Assembly: GCA_032164245.1 (NCBI GenBank)
Contig: JAVMKO010000006.1
Span: 3,983,001 to 4,047,000 of the forward strand
From: Sternotherus odoratus
Taxonomy: Eukaryota > Chordata > Testudines > Kinosternidae
Direction: 5' to 3'
DNA: 64,000 bases
Made by a program: the position numbers and the translations under genes. The notes below the pieces were generated by a model. That model had not been told where the DNA came from. It ran no database searches and worked only from the letters and a program-made list of their open reading frames with translations. Positions 24,395 to 34,929 of this stretch are shown piece by piece. Numbering within the stretch: position 1 is the first letter of the stretch; every line of letters starts with the position of its first letter.

Positions 24395-25535
24395 CACACC
24401 CTGTGACTCCCAAGGTTTTCCCTCCCCTCCCCGCCATCAGCAGGAGGAGAGGGAATGCAATGTGTTTGAAAACGGAGTTCTTTCACCCTGTTTGGAAGAA
24501 GGTGCATGTTTTTAACAATTCGAGCAATTAACCAGCGCACCAGCTCGCAAACGGAGGTGCTGGATTCACCGTCACTTGGAGTCTCACCCACACGAACCGT
24601 AATTCTTCAAATGCTCGTTACTGGGATCAATGCAGGAATCAGTGGGCAAAAGTCTATGTTTTGTGAGAGGCAGGACGCCACACGTGGGATCCAATCAACA
24701 TGTCTTACACCTCAAGTGCATCTCAATGCAAAGTACTTACAAAAGGCTAATGTAATGGTCTCCTTTGGACTGGACTCAAACACTCTGCTGCAGATTTAAT
24801 AGAAAAGAGTTTATTTGTTTTACTTGACTTAAGCCATCTGAGGCCTGGCAAAGAAAACCCCACAAAATCTTAAATAAAACAAGAGAGGATTATTATTTCT
24901 AAAACTAAAAATATCTCCACTGTCCTATTCCTAGATACAGAGCAAACCAGAGATACAGGACTGTGTCCCTATTTCTTCAGATAACCCGAATTTGTATAAA
25001 CATGTTCTTTGAAAGAAACAGTGAAAGCTTTGAGCAAATTGACGGTTATGCTAACTCTGAAACGGGGAAAAACCTTTCTCCCATTCAGTACCTAAAGAAA
25101 AAGATGCTACTTTTAATTACCACCCCCTACTCAAATAAAAGACAGCTACTGTACACGTAACTGCACTTCCAGATGCACATGCCAGGTGCAATTCACCAAA
25201 ACAAAGACTTCTGCCTTAAACAGATAAAAGTCTATTTAATGGTCTGACTTTGTGAGAAACTATAATTGAGACATCAAACACGGTACTGTATATTTCCAAG
25301 TCAGACAAAATTATTTCGTTAGCTGAATTTGCTGCAGTAATGTAACCATAAAAAACAACAACACTTCAACATTATACTGGCCCATACCATTATAGTGTAG
25401 AGAAATGCTAAGTTTAGGTTAGAGGGATAAAAGGCCTGATTCACCACTGCATTACTCCAGTTTTAGCTGGTGAATATTAATAAAAAACTTTGTGGGGTGC
25501 ATTATTAATGAGCGGATGGGTGCTCTTTTGAAAAA
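24395..25535. other. AT-rich unassigned stretch
   Basis: No gene or young repeat seen. 'ggcctgattcaccactgcatta' at about 25433 is the start of another short decayed repeat. Confidence 0.35.
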
Positions 25536-25544
25536 GGCTGGAGT

Positions 25545-25680
25545 GGACTCAGGAGGGCAGAGTGCAGTTCCTGGCTTTGCCACAGAGCGTGCGATCCTAG
25601 TCAAATCACTTGATGTCTCAGTTCCCCACCTGTAAAACGAAGATAGTAATATTTTCCCCTTTTGTCTCTCTTTTCCTACA
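25545..25680 (+). repeat. MIR/CORE-like SINE fragment
   Basis: 'gcagttcctggctttgccaca', 'gatcctagtcaaatcacttga', 'ctcagttccccacctgtaaa' and 'gatagtaatattttcccc' follow the MIR order. Confidence 0.65.
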
Positions 25681-25747
25681 CATGTACGGGCCCTAATCTC
25701 AGTGAGTTCTTTTATGCAAGACTGCAGTATCACTCACAATGAGTGGT

Positions 25748-25866
25748 GTAACACTCACAACACTGACAAAGAGTCTTGTAGCGCCTTACAGACGAACAGA
25801 TCTTAGGGATCATAAGCTTTCGTGAGCTAAGACCCACTTCATCAGATGACTGTACTTACAACATTC
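25748..25866 (-). mobile_element. Penelope-like fragment with the best-kept hammerhead-like core
   Basis: The plus strand reads 'gacaaagagtcttgtagcgcc' then 'cataagctttcgtgagcta' and 'cttcatcagatga'. On the minus strand this gives CTGATGA (25839-25845), a stem with a G-U pair, and GAAA (25818-25821), then GCTTATGATC. Both invariant boxes survive; helix III has one mismatch compared with other copies. A loose direct repeat (ctcacaacactgac against cttacaacattcac) flanks it. Confidence 0.6.
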
Positions 25867-25869
25867 ACT

Positions 25870-26570
25870 CTGGAGTCACCACCAACACCTCCATAATATT
25901 ATGCAGTACAGCCTCATGTAGGAGAAAGGCGGGGCTGTCCTACGCAGCCTTTCGGAAACAAAACTCAAGAAAGCTTTTGCTAAATATTCATTATCATGGC
26001 ACTCATCTAAGAAACGGAAAAAAAACAGCAAAATAATTAGTGATCCTTGCACACAAACTCAGGATGTCAGGCGAGATGTGCAATTATAATTTCGCCATGG
26101 CACTCAAGGGATACTTAATGAGTTTATTTGGTTGAACATTTGTTATTTTCCGAAGCAGATGTCAACACTTCTATTTCATGAAATAATTTTTTTGTGTGAT
26201 TACCTAAATATCTCGGTATTCCATGTGTTAAGTAGCCAAGTAAGTGCTCTTCTGTAAATTACAGAAATGACTCGCAAGGAAAGATGTGATGTTGAAAACA
26301 GCATTTTGCATCCACATCAAAGATTCCGTTTCATTTCCGTATGCCAGGGAACAGCAGCTTTGGAAAGCCATGCCCGGCTGTGGAGAGGAGAACATGAGTT
26401 CATTCATTGGCGGGTAAATGTCATAATTAATTTTTGCACTCTAATTTCACATTTGAAGCTCAATTAGTCAAAATGGATCCATGCTAAACTAATACAGCAC
26501 TATTATCTTCATGCCTCAGCGAAGTCCACCATGTCAGAACAGGGAAACAAAAAGGGGTCATGTGCTGTCT
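25870..26570. other. AT-rich, repeat-free stretch
   Basis: No coding signal. The text from about 26050 to 26470 is AT-rich with several TAATT/ATTA homeodomain-like cores and no repeat signature; it may be conserved non-coding DNA. Confidence 0.35.
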
Positions 26571-26573
26571 AGA

Positions 26574-26860
26574 AGAGGGGTGACCAACCTGAGCCTGAGA
26601 AGGCACCAAAATTTACCAATGTACATTGTCGAAGAGTCACAGTAATATGTCAGCAACACCTCCCCCCCCCCATCAACTTCCCCCCACTCCCTGCTCCTCC
26701 CACCCACCGGCAGCCCCGCCGATCAGCACCGTCCGCTCTCTCCCCGCACCTCCCGATCAGCTGTTTTGTGGTGTGCGGAAGGCTCTGGGGAGGAGGGGGA
26801 GGGAGGGCATGGCCAGCTCAGAGGAGGGGGCAGGAAGGGGTGGAAATGGGGGCCGATCTA
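26574..26860. mobile_element. hAT-type element, left part
   Basis: The terminus 'agaggggtgaccaacctgagc' followed by 'ccaaaatttaccaatgtacat' and 'gagtcacagtaatatgtcagc' is a hAT-like family I know from turtles. A C-rich and then G-rich interior follows. The right terminus is missing or unrecognised and the element abuts a CR1. Confidence 0.55.
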
Positions 26861-26895
26861 GAACATAAGAATGGCCATATTAAGGCAGACCCATG
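26861..26895 (-). mobile_element. CR1 LINE 3' end, left piece
   Basis: 'agaacataagaatggcc' and 'cagacccatg' are the start of the same CR1 that resumes at 27847; it was split by the LTR between them. The last five bases (CCATG) are the left copy of the LTR's target duplication. Confidence 0.8.
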
Positions 26896-27846
26896 TGTCA
26901 GAGGGCTTATCCCTTCACCCTTCCACTTCCCAGGTCCTTCCCGTGTGAACAAGAGAGCAACAGGACCCGAAGCCCAAAAGTGCAAACAATTCAATGTTTA
27001 TTGGGGTGAACTTCCAGCAAGCTTATATCCAAGTTCCTTTTTCCTTATTTTTGATCCCAACTTACTTCCTGTTTGCCCCTAATTTACATAGTAATATTGT
27101 AAGCTATACCTTAACCAATCATTCTATTGAAATTTACCTAACCAATCCTAACATACTGTAACATGATTAGTCAACCAATTATATCCCCCTACCTTAATTA
27201 GTTTACACCCAGCCAAATTAATTATACAGCAGACAGAAACAATCACGAACCAGACAGAGACCATGCAAATAAACAATAGCAAAGTGGGAACTATACTGAC
27301 AAAACAATAGAGAAGTGAGGATTTCACAGCTACATCTATAAAGACATATGGGTTTCCCAGCTGTGTCTATTGATAAGCGAATTCTTACCAAACAGAAACT
27401 ATCAAACTACATTTCCTTTTACATCTTCTATGCTCTTTCCTCTCTCTGGAGGTGAAAGATCAGATCACCTTTCTAACAGTCCCAGATTGCCTTATCTCAA
27501 TGTGACTGGTTTGGGATGTGAGGATGTGACCATACACATAGCTGCCTCTGCTGCTTAGCCAAAGGCACTGGCCTAAGAACAGGGCCTCAAACTGTCACAG
27601 TGAGAGAAGGGCTTTACGCAGATTCATTCTTTTATATCTCTAAGTAGCTAAATGATAACCACATACCGAAATTCTTGAAGTATAGGCCTTTACAGACAGG
27701 CCTGAATATCTATATCCTAACACGCCACCCCCTTTCTTTTTCTTTTGGGATCCTCCTGCCCAGGTATCCCTGGAAAAGTGTAGGACATATGGAAACACAT
27801 TTCTGGATAGGGCCAGGCATCAAGGTGGAAGGTGTTGCTATTAACA
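26896..27846 (-). mobile_element. Solo LTR of an endogenous retroelement, nested in CR1
   Basis: The 951-bp insertion starts TGTCAGAGGG and ends TTAACA, with a perfect 5-bp duplication CCATG at 26891-26895 and 27847-27851. Orientation is minus: AATAAA is read on the minus strand at 26997-27002, and a TATA-like GATATAAGC lies about 20 bp upstream of it. The host CR1 continues without loss on both sides. No gag, pol or env remains, so this is a recombined, single LTR. Confidence 0.85.
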
Positions 27847-28245
27847 CCATGGTCCATCTAACCCAGTGCCCTGCCTTCTGACAGTGGCTGGTGCCGGATG
27901 TTTTCGAGGGAATGAACAGGACAGGGCAATTATCGAATGATCCACCCCCGTTGTCCCAGTTTCTGGCAGTCAGATGTTTAGGGACACCCAGAGCATAGGG
28001 CTGCATCCCTGACCATCTAGGCGAATAGTTACTGATGGACTTGTTCTCAGTGAACTCATATAATTCTTTTTTGTATCCTGTTATACTTTGGCCTTCACAA
28101 CATCCCCTGGCAATGAGTTCCACAGGTTGAGTGTGTGTTGTGTAGTACTTCCTTATGCTTGCTTTAAAATGGCTGCTGATTAATTTCATTAGGTAACCCC
28201 TAGTTCTTGTGTTACATGAAGGGGGATGTATCATTTCTCTGTAAC
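27847..28245 (-). mobile_element. CR1 LINE 3' end, right piece
   Basis: 'ccatggtccatctaaccc', 'ttctgacagtggctggtgcc', 'aattcttttttgtatcctg' and 'cacaacatcccctggcaatga' continue the piece at 26861-26895 in the same orientation. A 174-aa ORF across this part and the LTR is not a gene. Confidence 0.85.
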
Positions 28246-28294
28246 CAATGCTTTTTCACATCCATTAGGGCGGACTATGCTACTGCAAGAAAGG

Positions 28295-28450
28295 CTGGCC
28301 TTGAAGGTCAGGCATCAGACTAGCACATGGGAGACAGGGAGTCGATTCCCAGTTCTAGCCCAGGTTCCCTGTCTCACCTCAAGCAAGTCCTTTAATCTCT
28401 CTCTGCCTCGGCTCCCTAGCTGTAAAACGTGTCTCGCAATGCTTCATCAG
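28295..28450 (+). repeat. MIR/CORE-like SINE fragment
   Basis: 'cagggagtcgattcccagtt', 'aagcaagtcctttaatctctc' and 'tgcctcggctccctagctgta' follow the MIR order. Confidence 0.6.
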
Positions 28451-28847
28451 TATATGACTGTATAGCTTCGATTCAAAGCAGGCAGCCATACGACCACCAT
28501 TAATTCCCTCCCTCCCTCCCCCAGCTCCCCAAACAACCCTTTGAAAAATGTTGTGGCAAATGTAAATGGCTAATTTTGTCTTTTGTGCTCATGCATCTAA
28601 ATTAGTTTATTTGTGTGACACCATTGTTTTCCTTTGCTTCAGGTTTTGCCCAGACCAGACTAAGACATCTGTTCTCTTGAAATTCTTTAGTCATCTCATG
28701 CACTGAAATCTTACATTTGCTCACTAAACATTACCGCCATCTGGAAAAATCCCCCCATCGCCCTCTCCATCATCTGCAACAGGTGAGGAGATGGGACGCG
28801 AGATGAGATTGTTTTAGGATAAGTTAAGGCTCTGTGATGCTCGGTGT

Positions 28848-28950
28848 ACCTTTCCCAGACCTGAAGAAGGACATAGCTCAAAAGCGGTCTCTCTGACTGA
28901 CAGAAATTGGTCCAATAAAAGATCGCAATTCACCCACCTTGCCTCTCTTA
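28848..28950 (+). mobile_element. Second Penelope-like/'ccaataaaagat' repeat fragment
   Basis: 'cagacctgaagaaggacatag', 'cagaaattggtccaataaaa' and 'cacccaccttgcctctct' match a repeat that I recall as frequent in turtles. It too has a CTGAAGA box, followed by a weak stem and AAAA in place of GAAA, the same layout as the larger Penelope-like family here. Confidence 0.5.
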
Positions 28951-29065
28951 AGGATCTAAGTGAAGTCCGACAGCTGCTGCCACCCCAAGAAAAGCTGAAA
29001 TACGCTCCCTCTAGAAACAGTTCCTTCCACATATTATCCTTCAGGACCGTCTGGGTTGCAGTTCA

Positions 29066-29262
29066 AGGATGGTGGTGAAGCACTGGAATGGGTTCCCTAG
29101 GGAGGTGGTGGGATCTCCTTCCTTAGAGGTTTTTAAGGTCAGGCTTCACAAAGCCCTGGCTGGGATGATTTAGTTGGGGTTGGTCCTGCTTTGAGCAGGG
29201 GGTGGACAAGACGACCTCCAGGGGTCCCTTCCAACACTGATCTTCTATGATTCTATGATGGT
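29066..29262 (+). mobile_element. CR1 LINE 3' end with (ATTCTATGA) tail
   Basis: 'actggaatgggttccctaggg', 'gttggtcctgctttgagcagg' and the terminal 'cttctatgattctatga' mark an intact CR1 3' end on the plus strand. Confidence 0.9.
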
Positions 29263-29264
29263 GA

Positions 29265-30305
29265 GAATGTCCATTTTTACAGGCCGAGCCTGCTCAGTTC
29301 ACTCAGACGGCTCTCACAGCAGCAGATACTGGAGCCTGCGTAACACCGCGCTGTCCCAATCCAGTTAAGAGAGAGGTAAGGCTAAGAGAGAAATGCCCAG
29401 AGAAAGCTGGCAAGATGGCACCTTCCTCACTGACTGATGAGGCATCCCTGGTTTCTGCTGCCCTGCAGTGAAAGAGCTTTTGTGTTCAGCAAGGACCCTG
29501 TGACCCTTCCTTCTGGATGTGGCCCTCACCCTTCTCACCAGCCCACAATTTAGACTGCAGTGTCATTTACAGGTTCCCCCCTCGGCCAGGGACCCATGGA
29601 GCAAGGTGCAACAGCGGGCCAAGTCCTCCAATGGTGTAAATCAGCATTGTTCCATTGACTTCACTGGAGGTACGTGGAATTATACCAGGCAAGTGTCCAG
29701 TCATGAGTGAAAGACTGTCTCTCCCTCCCTCACCCCTGGGTTTTAGGGCTAAGAGGCAGCACTTTATCGCTATGCCGACAGTGTTGGGCCCTTTACCTGC
29801 AGGGCAGGTCACACTAGGGAAATGTATCTTTACAAAGAAAACCTACAGAGCTCAAGTTATTCAGATATCAAACAGGGACCGGCTGGATCCTCTCTTCCAC
29901 TGTTTTCAGGACAACGTGGTTCTCGTTTCCTTAGGACATCCCATCTCCTTCCCTTAGGTCTGACTCAGCTGCCTTGAGGAATTCGCTTTTTTAGACCCAG
30001 AGGCTGGGGAAAAGGGTAGCAAGCTATTTTGGCCCGCTGGGTATGGTGGGGACATGAGGGTGTTAGCTGCAGGTCACTGGTTAAACTGCCAATAGGACTG
30101 CGATTGGGCATGTTTCCTTTATAACGTGGGGGTTTCTTTGCTCCATTGCTTTCATTCTTCCATTTGCTGCAGTTGGCTCGGGGAATTCTGTTCCTGTTCC
30201 CTTTCGGTTGATTACTGTCTGATTGTCGGATTCATCACCAATGTGGATTCACTCCAACGGGCTTCTCACAGTGACTCAGTCCTCGGAAGACAAGCACTTG
30301 CGTTT
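29265..30305. other. Unassigned sequence
   Basis: No gene seen. 'gtgtaaatcagcattgttcca' and 'ttgacttcactggaggtac' at about 29635-29673 form another copy of the short decayed motif. Confidence 0.4.
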
Positions 30306-30306
30306 A

Positions 30307-31148
30307 TTTTAGGTCAGGGGTGAAAGTAACATTTTTGACTTACCGGTACGGGGGAGATGCAGATTCCCACGGAAGGGGTGGAGCCTCGAATGGAAGGGGC
30401 AGGGCTAGGGAATCTGCAGTCGCCCCCTGCTGTCTGGGGCTGGTTACCAGTTCCTTTTGGCCCCCTCCTCCGTCAGCAGCTGGGGGGGGGAGCAAAAGGG
30501 ACAGGGACCTTACAGCGCTGCTAGAGAGCTGTCACAGCAGCACTTTAATGTTGCTGCTCTTTCTGCACCCTCCATTTGCAGCCCCGCAAGGTCCCTACTG
30601 GCAGGGCTGCCAACGGGGAGTGCAAAAGGGTCATGGATGCAAAAGCGCTGCTCCCGCATTGCTTTAAGCCGGGTCTTTTAAAGTGGAAAAGGACTCTGCT
30701 TAAAGCGCTGCTGCGGCAGTGCTTTAACCTCCCTGCCCCTTCTGCGCCCCCCGCCCCCCCTGCCAATGGCGGGGGCAAAAGAAGCAGCAACCCAGCCCTG
30801 GATGGGGGGGCGGGGGGCGCAGAAGGGGCAGGGAGGTTAAAGCACTGCCGCGGCAGCGCTTTAAGCAGAGTCCTTTTCCGCTTTAAAAGACCCGGCTTAA
30901 AGCAATGCGGGAGCAGCACTTTAGCATCCATGACCCTTTTGCACTCCCCGTTGGCAACCCTGCCCATAGGGACCTTGCGGGGCTGCAAATGGAGGGGCGC
31001 AGAAAGAGCAGCAACATTAAAGTGCTGCTGTGACAGCTCTCTAGCTGCGTCCTTTGCACTGCTTTCAAGTAAGGCGGTAGGGCCGACAGGCTTTTTACCG
31101 GTACAGGGTACCGGCCCATACCGCCTTACTGTCACCTCTGCTTTAGGT
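30307..31148. mobile_element. hAT-type fold-back element with long internal inverted repeat
   Basis: The element, 30315-31140, has inverted ends (CAGGGGTGAAAGTAAC against CAGAGGTGACAGTAAG) and an 8-bp duplication TTTTAGGT/CTTTAGGT matching at seven of eight. Inside, 30521-30760 and 30804-31044 are inverted copies of about 240 bp around a 43-bp loop. The ORFs of 196 and 202 aa on opposite strands arise from these arms and have no domain. No transposase is present. Confidence 0.8.
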
Positions 31149-31330
31149 ACATGCTTGTCTCATCTTTCAGATTGTTTCCGTTAGCGATGGGTTAGGGTTA
31201 GGCGGTCAGTTGGCTGATTGTGTAGCTAGCTGTTTGCTTAGTGGCAAGTTCACCTCTCTTCCAGTGCCCAACATGGACCAATGTGTAAGTTACTATCTGC
31301 CTTCTTCAATGTGCGGAATAGCTCTCGTGC

Positions 31331-31556
31331 TTTAGGGCTTGGCTACACTTGGAATTTCAAAGGGCTCCCGTGGGAACAATCCCGCGGCAGCGCTTTGAAG
31401 TGCGAGTGTGGCCATGCGCATCTCCCAGCGCTCTTGGTAATCCACCTCCATGCTGTCCACACTAGCGCTGGAAAGCGCTCAGACTTGCGCTCATTGGAGT
31501 GATTCTTCATCCCCTTGAGCCAGCAAATTAGAGCGCTAGTGTAGCCACGCCCTAAA
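31331..31556. mobile_element. MITE with TTTAGGGC(T/G)TGGCTACACT ends
   Basis: The first 19 bases, TTTAGGGCTTGGCTACACT, are matched on the other strand by TTTAGGGCGTGGCTACACT with one difference. A TA inside the ends may be the target site. The 226-bp size leaves no coding capacity. The superfamily is uncertain (Tc1/mariner or PIF-Harbinger). Confidence 0.75.
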
Positions 31557-31776
31557 ATTTACTCCCTACCTTAATCTGAATTAATTTTTAAGTGCAGACA
31601 AGCACTAATAAGGGAAAAATCAGAAGTTCCACTGCCTGAGTCATTTAAGAGAATGGAATTACAAAGAGCACTGGAGATTGGCAGGCAGATATTTGACCCA
31701 ATCGGTATTTTCCATCTCCATAATTCCCTTGTTATAGGATTATTCCCCGCAATGTATTTACCTGTCCCTGTGATAT

Positions 31777-31872
31777 ACATAGAATCCTAGGGTTAGAAAG
31801 GACCACAAGGGTGCTCTAGTCTAACCCCCTGCCAAGATACAGATGATTTAATGATCTCTTCTAGGAACCTGT
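31777..31872 (-). mobile_element. CR1 LINE 3' end fragment
   Basis: 'acatagaatcctagggttag', 'aaaggaccacaagggtgc' and 'ctagtctaaccccctgcca' are a diverged antisense CR1 3' end. Confidence 0.75.
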
Positions 31873-31874
31873 GT

Positions 31875-32445
31875 TTACACACATGGATATAGACAGACCC
31901 ATTTAAGCTTACCTAAAAGACAGTTCCAGAAAAATGCAATCGCAGTATGGTACATGGGTATCATTGTCATCGACTGGAAGAAATCGGATCTGTTCAAATG
32001 TTTAGGTTTTCTAGCTCCCCACAGATGACATGACAGGGAAATATAAGCCTCATTACAAGCGACAACAAAGAGTTATTCTTCGTCCAAATGGCACAGGCCC
32101 GTGTCTTCATTTTAGGAGGCAAAAGCTGGGAGCTATAGTCTTCATGTCAGCAGTTTAGCTGACGATCGTGGTACTGACATATACCCGGTGCCAGGGCTTG
32201 TACGAGATCGATGCACAGAACAATACTGATTCCCAATGTTAATAGTTTCTGCACAGCATTCACAGAGCCCTCACATTCTCACACTGATGACAGAGGCAGT
32301 GGGATCACTAGTGGAGTCCCCATACCAGCTCTTTTTAAGCCCTACATCCTCAGTGAAGACTGCCATCCTGCGGGACTGAACCCACGATGTGCAGAGCTAA
32401 GCGCAGGAACATCTAAAGTTTGACCTAAAGAAGTGAGTTACGTTA
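31875..32445. other. Unassigned sequence
   Basis: No gene or repeat is recognised. Confidence 0.35.
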
Positions 32446-32447
32446 GT

Positions 32448-32570
32448 TTAGGGTGACCAGATGTCCCAATTTTATAGGGACAAGCTTGATATTTGGGACT
32501 TTTTCTTATATAGGTGCCTGTTACCCTCCCATCCCACATCCCCATTTTTTATACTTGCTGTCTACATGAG
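32448..32570. repeat. 'gggtgaccagatgtccc' DNA element (right end lost)
   Basis: 'tagggtgaccagatgtccc', 'tttatagggacaagcttga', 'tttgggactttttcttata' and 'atacttgctgtct' are a short turtle-type repeat whose complete copies end in the inverse 'ctggtcaccct'. Here that end is replaced by other sequence. Confidence 0.6.
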
Positions 32571-32661
32571 TTCAACCCCTAGAATCCAGAAGCCTTTGCT
32601 CTTAGCTAGGCTCAATTCCTTGCCTGGTAGAGCTTAGCAGACCCACATTCTATGTGGAAGA

Positions 32662-33802
32662 GGCATTGTCACGTTACAGGAATTATTTGGGATCCTATAG
32701 ATCATTGGAGCAACCAGAGTCCTATAGTGGCACCAAATCTTATGTACAGGGGGTCATAATGGGTGCCTACAACCAGGTTATGAATGGCTGATTATGAATA
32801 TGCCAGTGATATGTGTGTATCAATTTTGTAGTTAGAGCTATAATATTGGCTCTGGACTGTCTGTCTTTCCAAATATTGTGCTCTGCTGGGGGAGAAGATT
32901 CCTGAATACTGGGCGTCAGCTTGGCTTGGGCTGCCTGATGGCCCATTAAGGGACTATCAGCAACACAATGGACTCTGGGAGCTTGGAATGCTCCAATCCA
33001 GACAAAAGTCTATGAGAGGAAGCCTGGGCATAATGACTGCTGCCTGCAAATATGAGTCATGCATGGCCATGTGATCTGCCCATGTGACTCCAGGACTCCA
33101 TGGGGCTGGACTTTTCACAGGAGGAAGAGAAAAAACTATAAAGGAAGCTGCTACAGCCCCCCATCTTGGTCTTCTACCTCCAGCCTGCAGCCTGTCTTGC
33201 TTCCAGCTCTGAATGGACTTTGCTACACAGATGAACTCTGGACTAAGGTGCTGACCCATCCCCCAAATGGGATGCATTCTAAGACTTTGATTTGAACCTG
33301 CAGTTTATTCTACCTTTGCTGCAAGCCTAAACCAAGAGATGTGCCATTACTGCATGTAATTGATTTCTTTTAACCATTCTTAACCCTCACCTATATCTTT
33401 TTCCTTGTATAATAAACCTTTCGATTTTAGATTCTAAAGGATTGGAACAGCGTGATTTGTGGTAAGATCTGATTGGTATATTGACCTGGGTCTGGGGCCT
33501 GATTCTTTGGAATTGGGGAGAACTGTTTTCTTTATTTGGGGTATTGGTTTTCATAACCATTGATCCCCAGGACAGGTGGCTGCTGGTGGTGATACTGGGA
33601 AGCTGGAGTGTCTAAGGGAATTGTTTGTGTGACTTGTGGTTAGCCAGTGGGGCGAAACCAAAGTCTTTTCTGTTGGGCTGGTTTGGTTTGCCTTAGTGTG
33701 GAAAAACCCCAGCTTTGGGCTGTAGTTGCCCCTTTGGAAGCAATCTGTCCTGATTTGACACTCACAGTTGGATCCCACCAGGAACAGCACCGTCACAGGC
33801 AT
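32662..33802 (+). mobile_element. Solo LTR of an endogenous retroelement with perfect target duplication
   Basis: The LTR at 32667-33797 (1131 bp) opens TGTCACG and closes CCGTCACA and is flanked by an exact 5-bp duplication GGCAT (32662-32666, 33798-33802). It has a TATA box (ctataaagg at about 33135) and AATAAA at about 33411, so the transcript start would be near 33165 and the polyadenylation site near 33430. No internal retroviral genes remain. The ORFs on it (106 and 142 aa) are chance frames. Confidence 0.85.
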
Positions 33803-33804
33803 AC

Positions 33805-34735
33805 AAGAGGACACATGTATGTTAAAGACACAACCGTTCCGTGCTGGAGAAAATGTGGGCCTTCACCACCGCAGACCAGAACAGCAGTATGCCAGTTTGA
33901 AATCATCATTAGAACTTCTCAGGCCAACTATTGTGAGGGGAGAAGTACTAACAACAGGAAGGTTTGCTGGGAATTATTCCCACTCGGTTTAGTTTGGAGG
34001 GGAGGAGAACTCTCACGAAGGAAAAAGAGGATGAACGCTAAAGGGTTGTTGGAAATAGCCACATCGTTTAGCTAGACAGTGAGGTGCCTATGCAAACTCA
34101 ATGGAAGTGTGTTCTCAGATTCTGCTCCACAATCTGAACTATTTCCCTAAGAATTTTTGATGATATTCTTTATTTAGCACTTATGTAACAGGATGGTTAT
34201 TTTAACGTTAAATCTCCTGAGCTTCTCGGTCATGTACTCCACACTGTACGAAGGAACAATGGGTTTTAAAATAATACCCAATTTGACTTCTTTTTCCTTG
34301 CTCTCTCTCCCCGGGGATTTACCTGAAACATGTAGAGTTAAGAACTCTGGCGTCTGTATCGTTGAGAACTCTATAGTTAAGGAATCTAGTGAGCAATTTC
34401 ATTCATGTGCTATAAAAAGCTAATGCACTGAACTGTTTCGACTTTCACCGCGGCCGTTGGCTTAAGCAGCATGAGATCACTCTTCACGTTTCCATTTAAT
34501 TGACATGAAATGGAAGATCAGAAAAGGGAGTGGTTGCACTGAAATGTAAAAGGCCTCCACAACAATGATTCATCCCATCTGGGAATACGGAGCCCAATTT
34601 GGGAAAAAATGCAAGATTTGACAGACAGACAATTTCGTCTGTCCTGGTTCAGAGCTGTGTGTGTGTCTGATCAAAACAAGACCCAAGTTCACTTAAAATA
34701 AAGCCTATTTCTACACGGTTACCTTTGCAGAAAGG
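33805..34735. other. Unassigned unique sequence
   Basis: No gene, RNA or repeat is recognised. Confidence 0.4.
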
Positions 34736-34926
34736 GAGGGATCGCTCAGTGGTTTGGGCATTGGCCTGCTTAACCCAGCGTTGCGAGTTCAATCCTTGAG
34801 GGGGCAATTTAGGAATACCAGGTAAAAATCTGTTAGATGATTTCGTTGGGGATTGGTCCTGCTTTGAGCAGGGGGGTGGACTAGATGATCTCCTGAGGTC
34901 CCTTCCAACCCTGATATTCTATGAAG
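34736..34926 (+). repeat. Complete tRNA-headed SINE with CR1 tail
   Basis: Box A (atcgctcagtgg at 34741-34752, one change from TAGCTCAGTGG) and box B (gagttcaatcc, about 34785-34795) form a tRNA-like head. The body has 'taaaaatctgttagatgattt' and the tail 'ggattggtcctgctttgagca' to 'ccctgatattctatgaa' is the CR1 3' end. Sharing a LINE tail is how such SINEs borrow the LINE's reverse transcriptase. It is the most complete SINE in the window. Confidence 0.85.
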
Positions 34927-34929
34927 AGA

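Noticed and set aside
27710..28234. 174-aa minus-strand frame
   Set aside because: It runs across a CR1 3' end and the edge of a solo LTR; no domain.
30545..31184. Frames of 196 and 202 aa on opposite strands
   Set aside because: They are reflections of the two inverted arms of a hAT fold-back element and translate into similar proteins from both strands.
34736..34800. Possible tRNA gene
   Set aside because: Boxes A and B are present but the acceptor and anticodon stems are not, and a CR1 tail follows, so it is a SINE. The same holds for 24245, 41915, 44779 and 56862.
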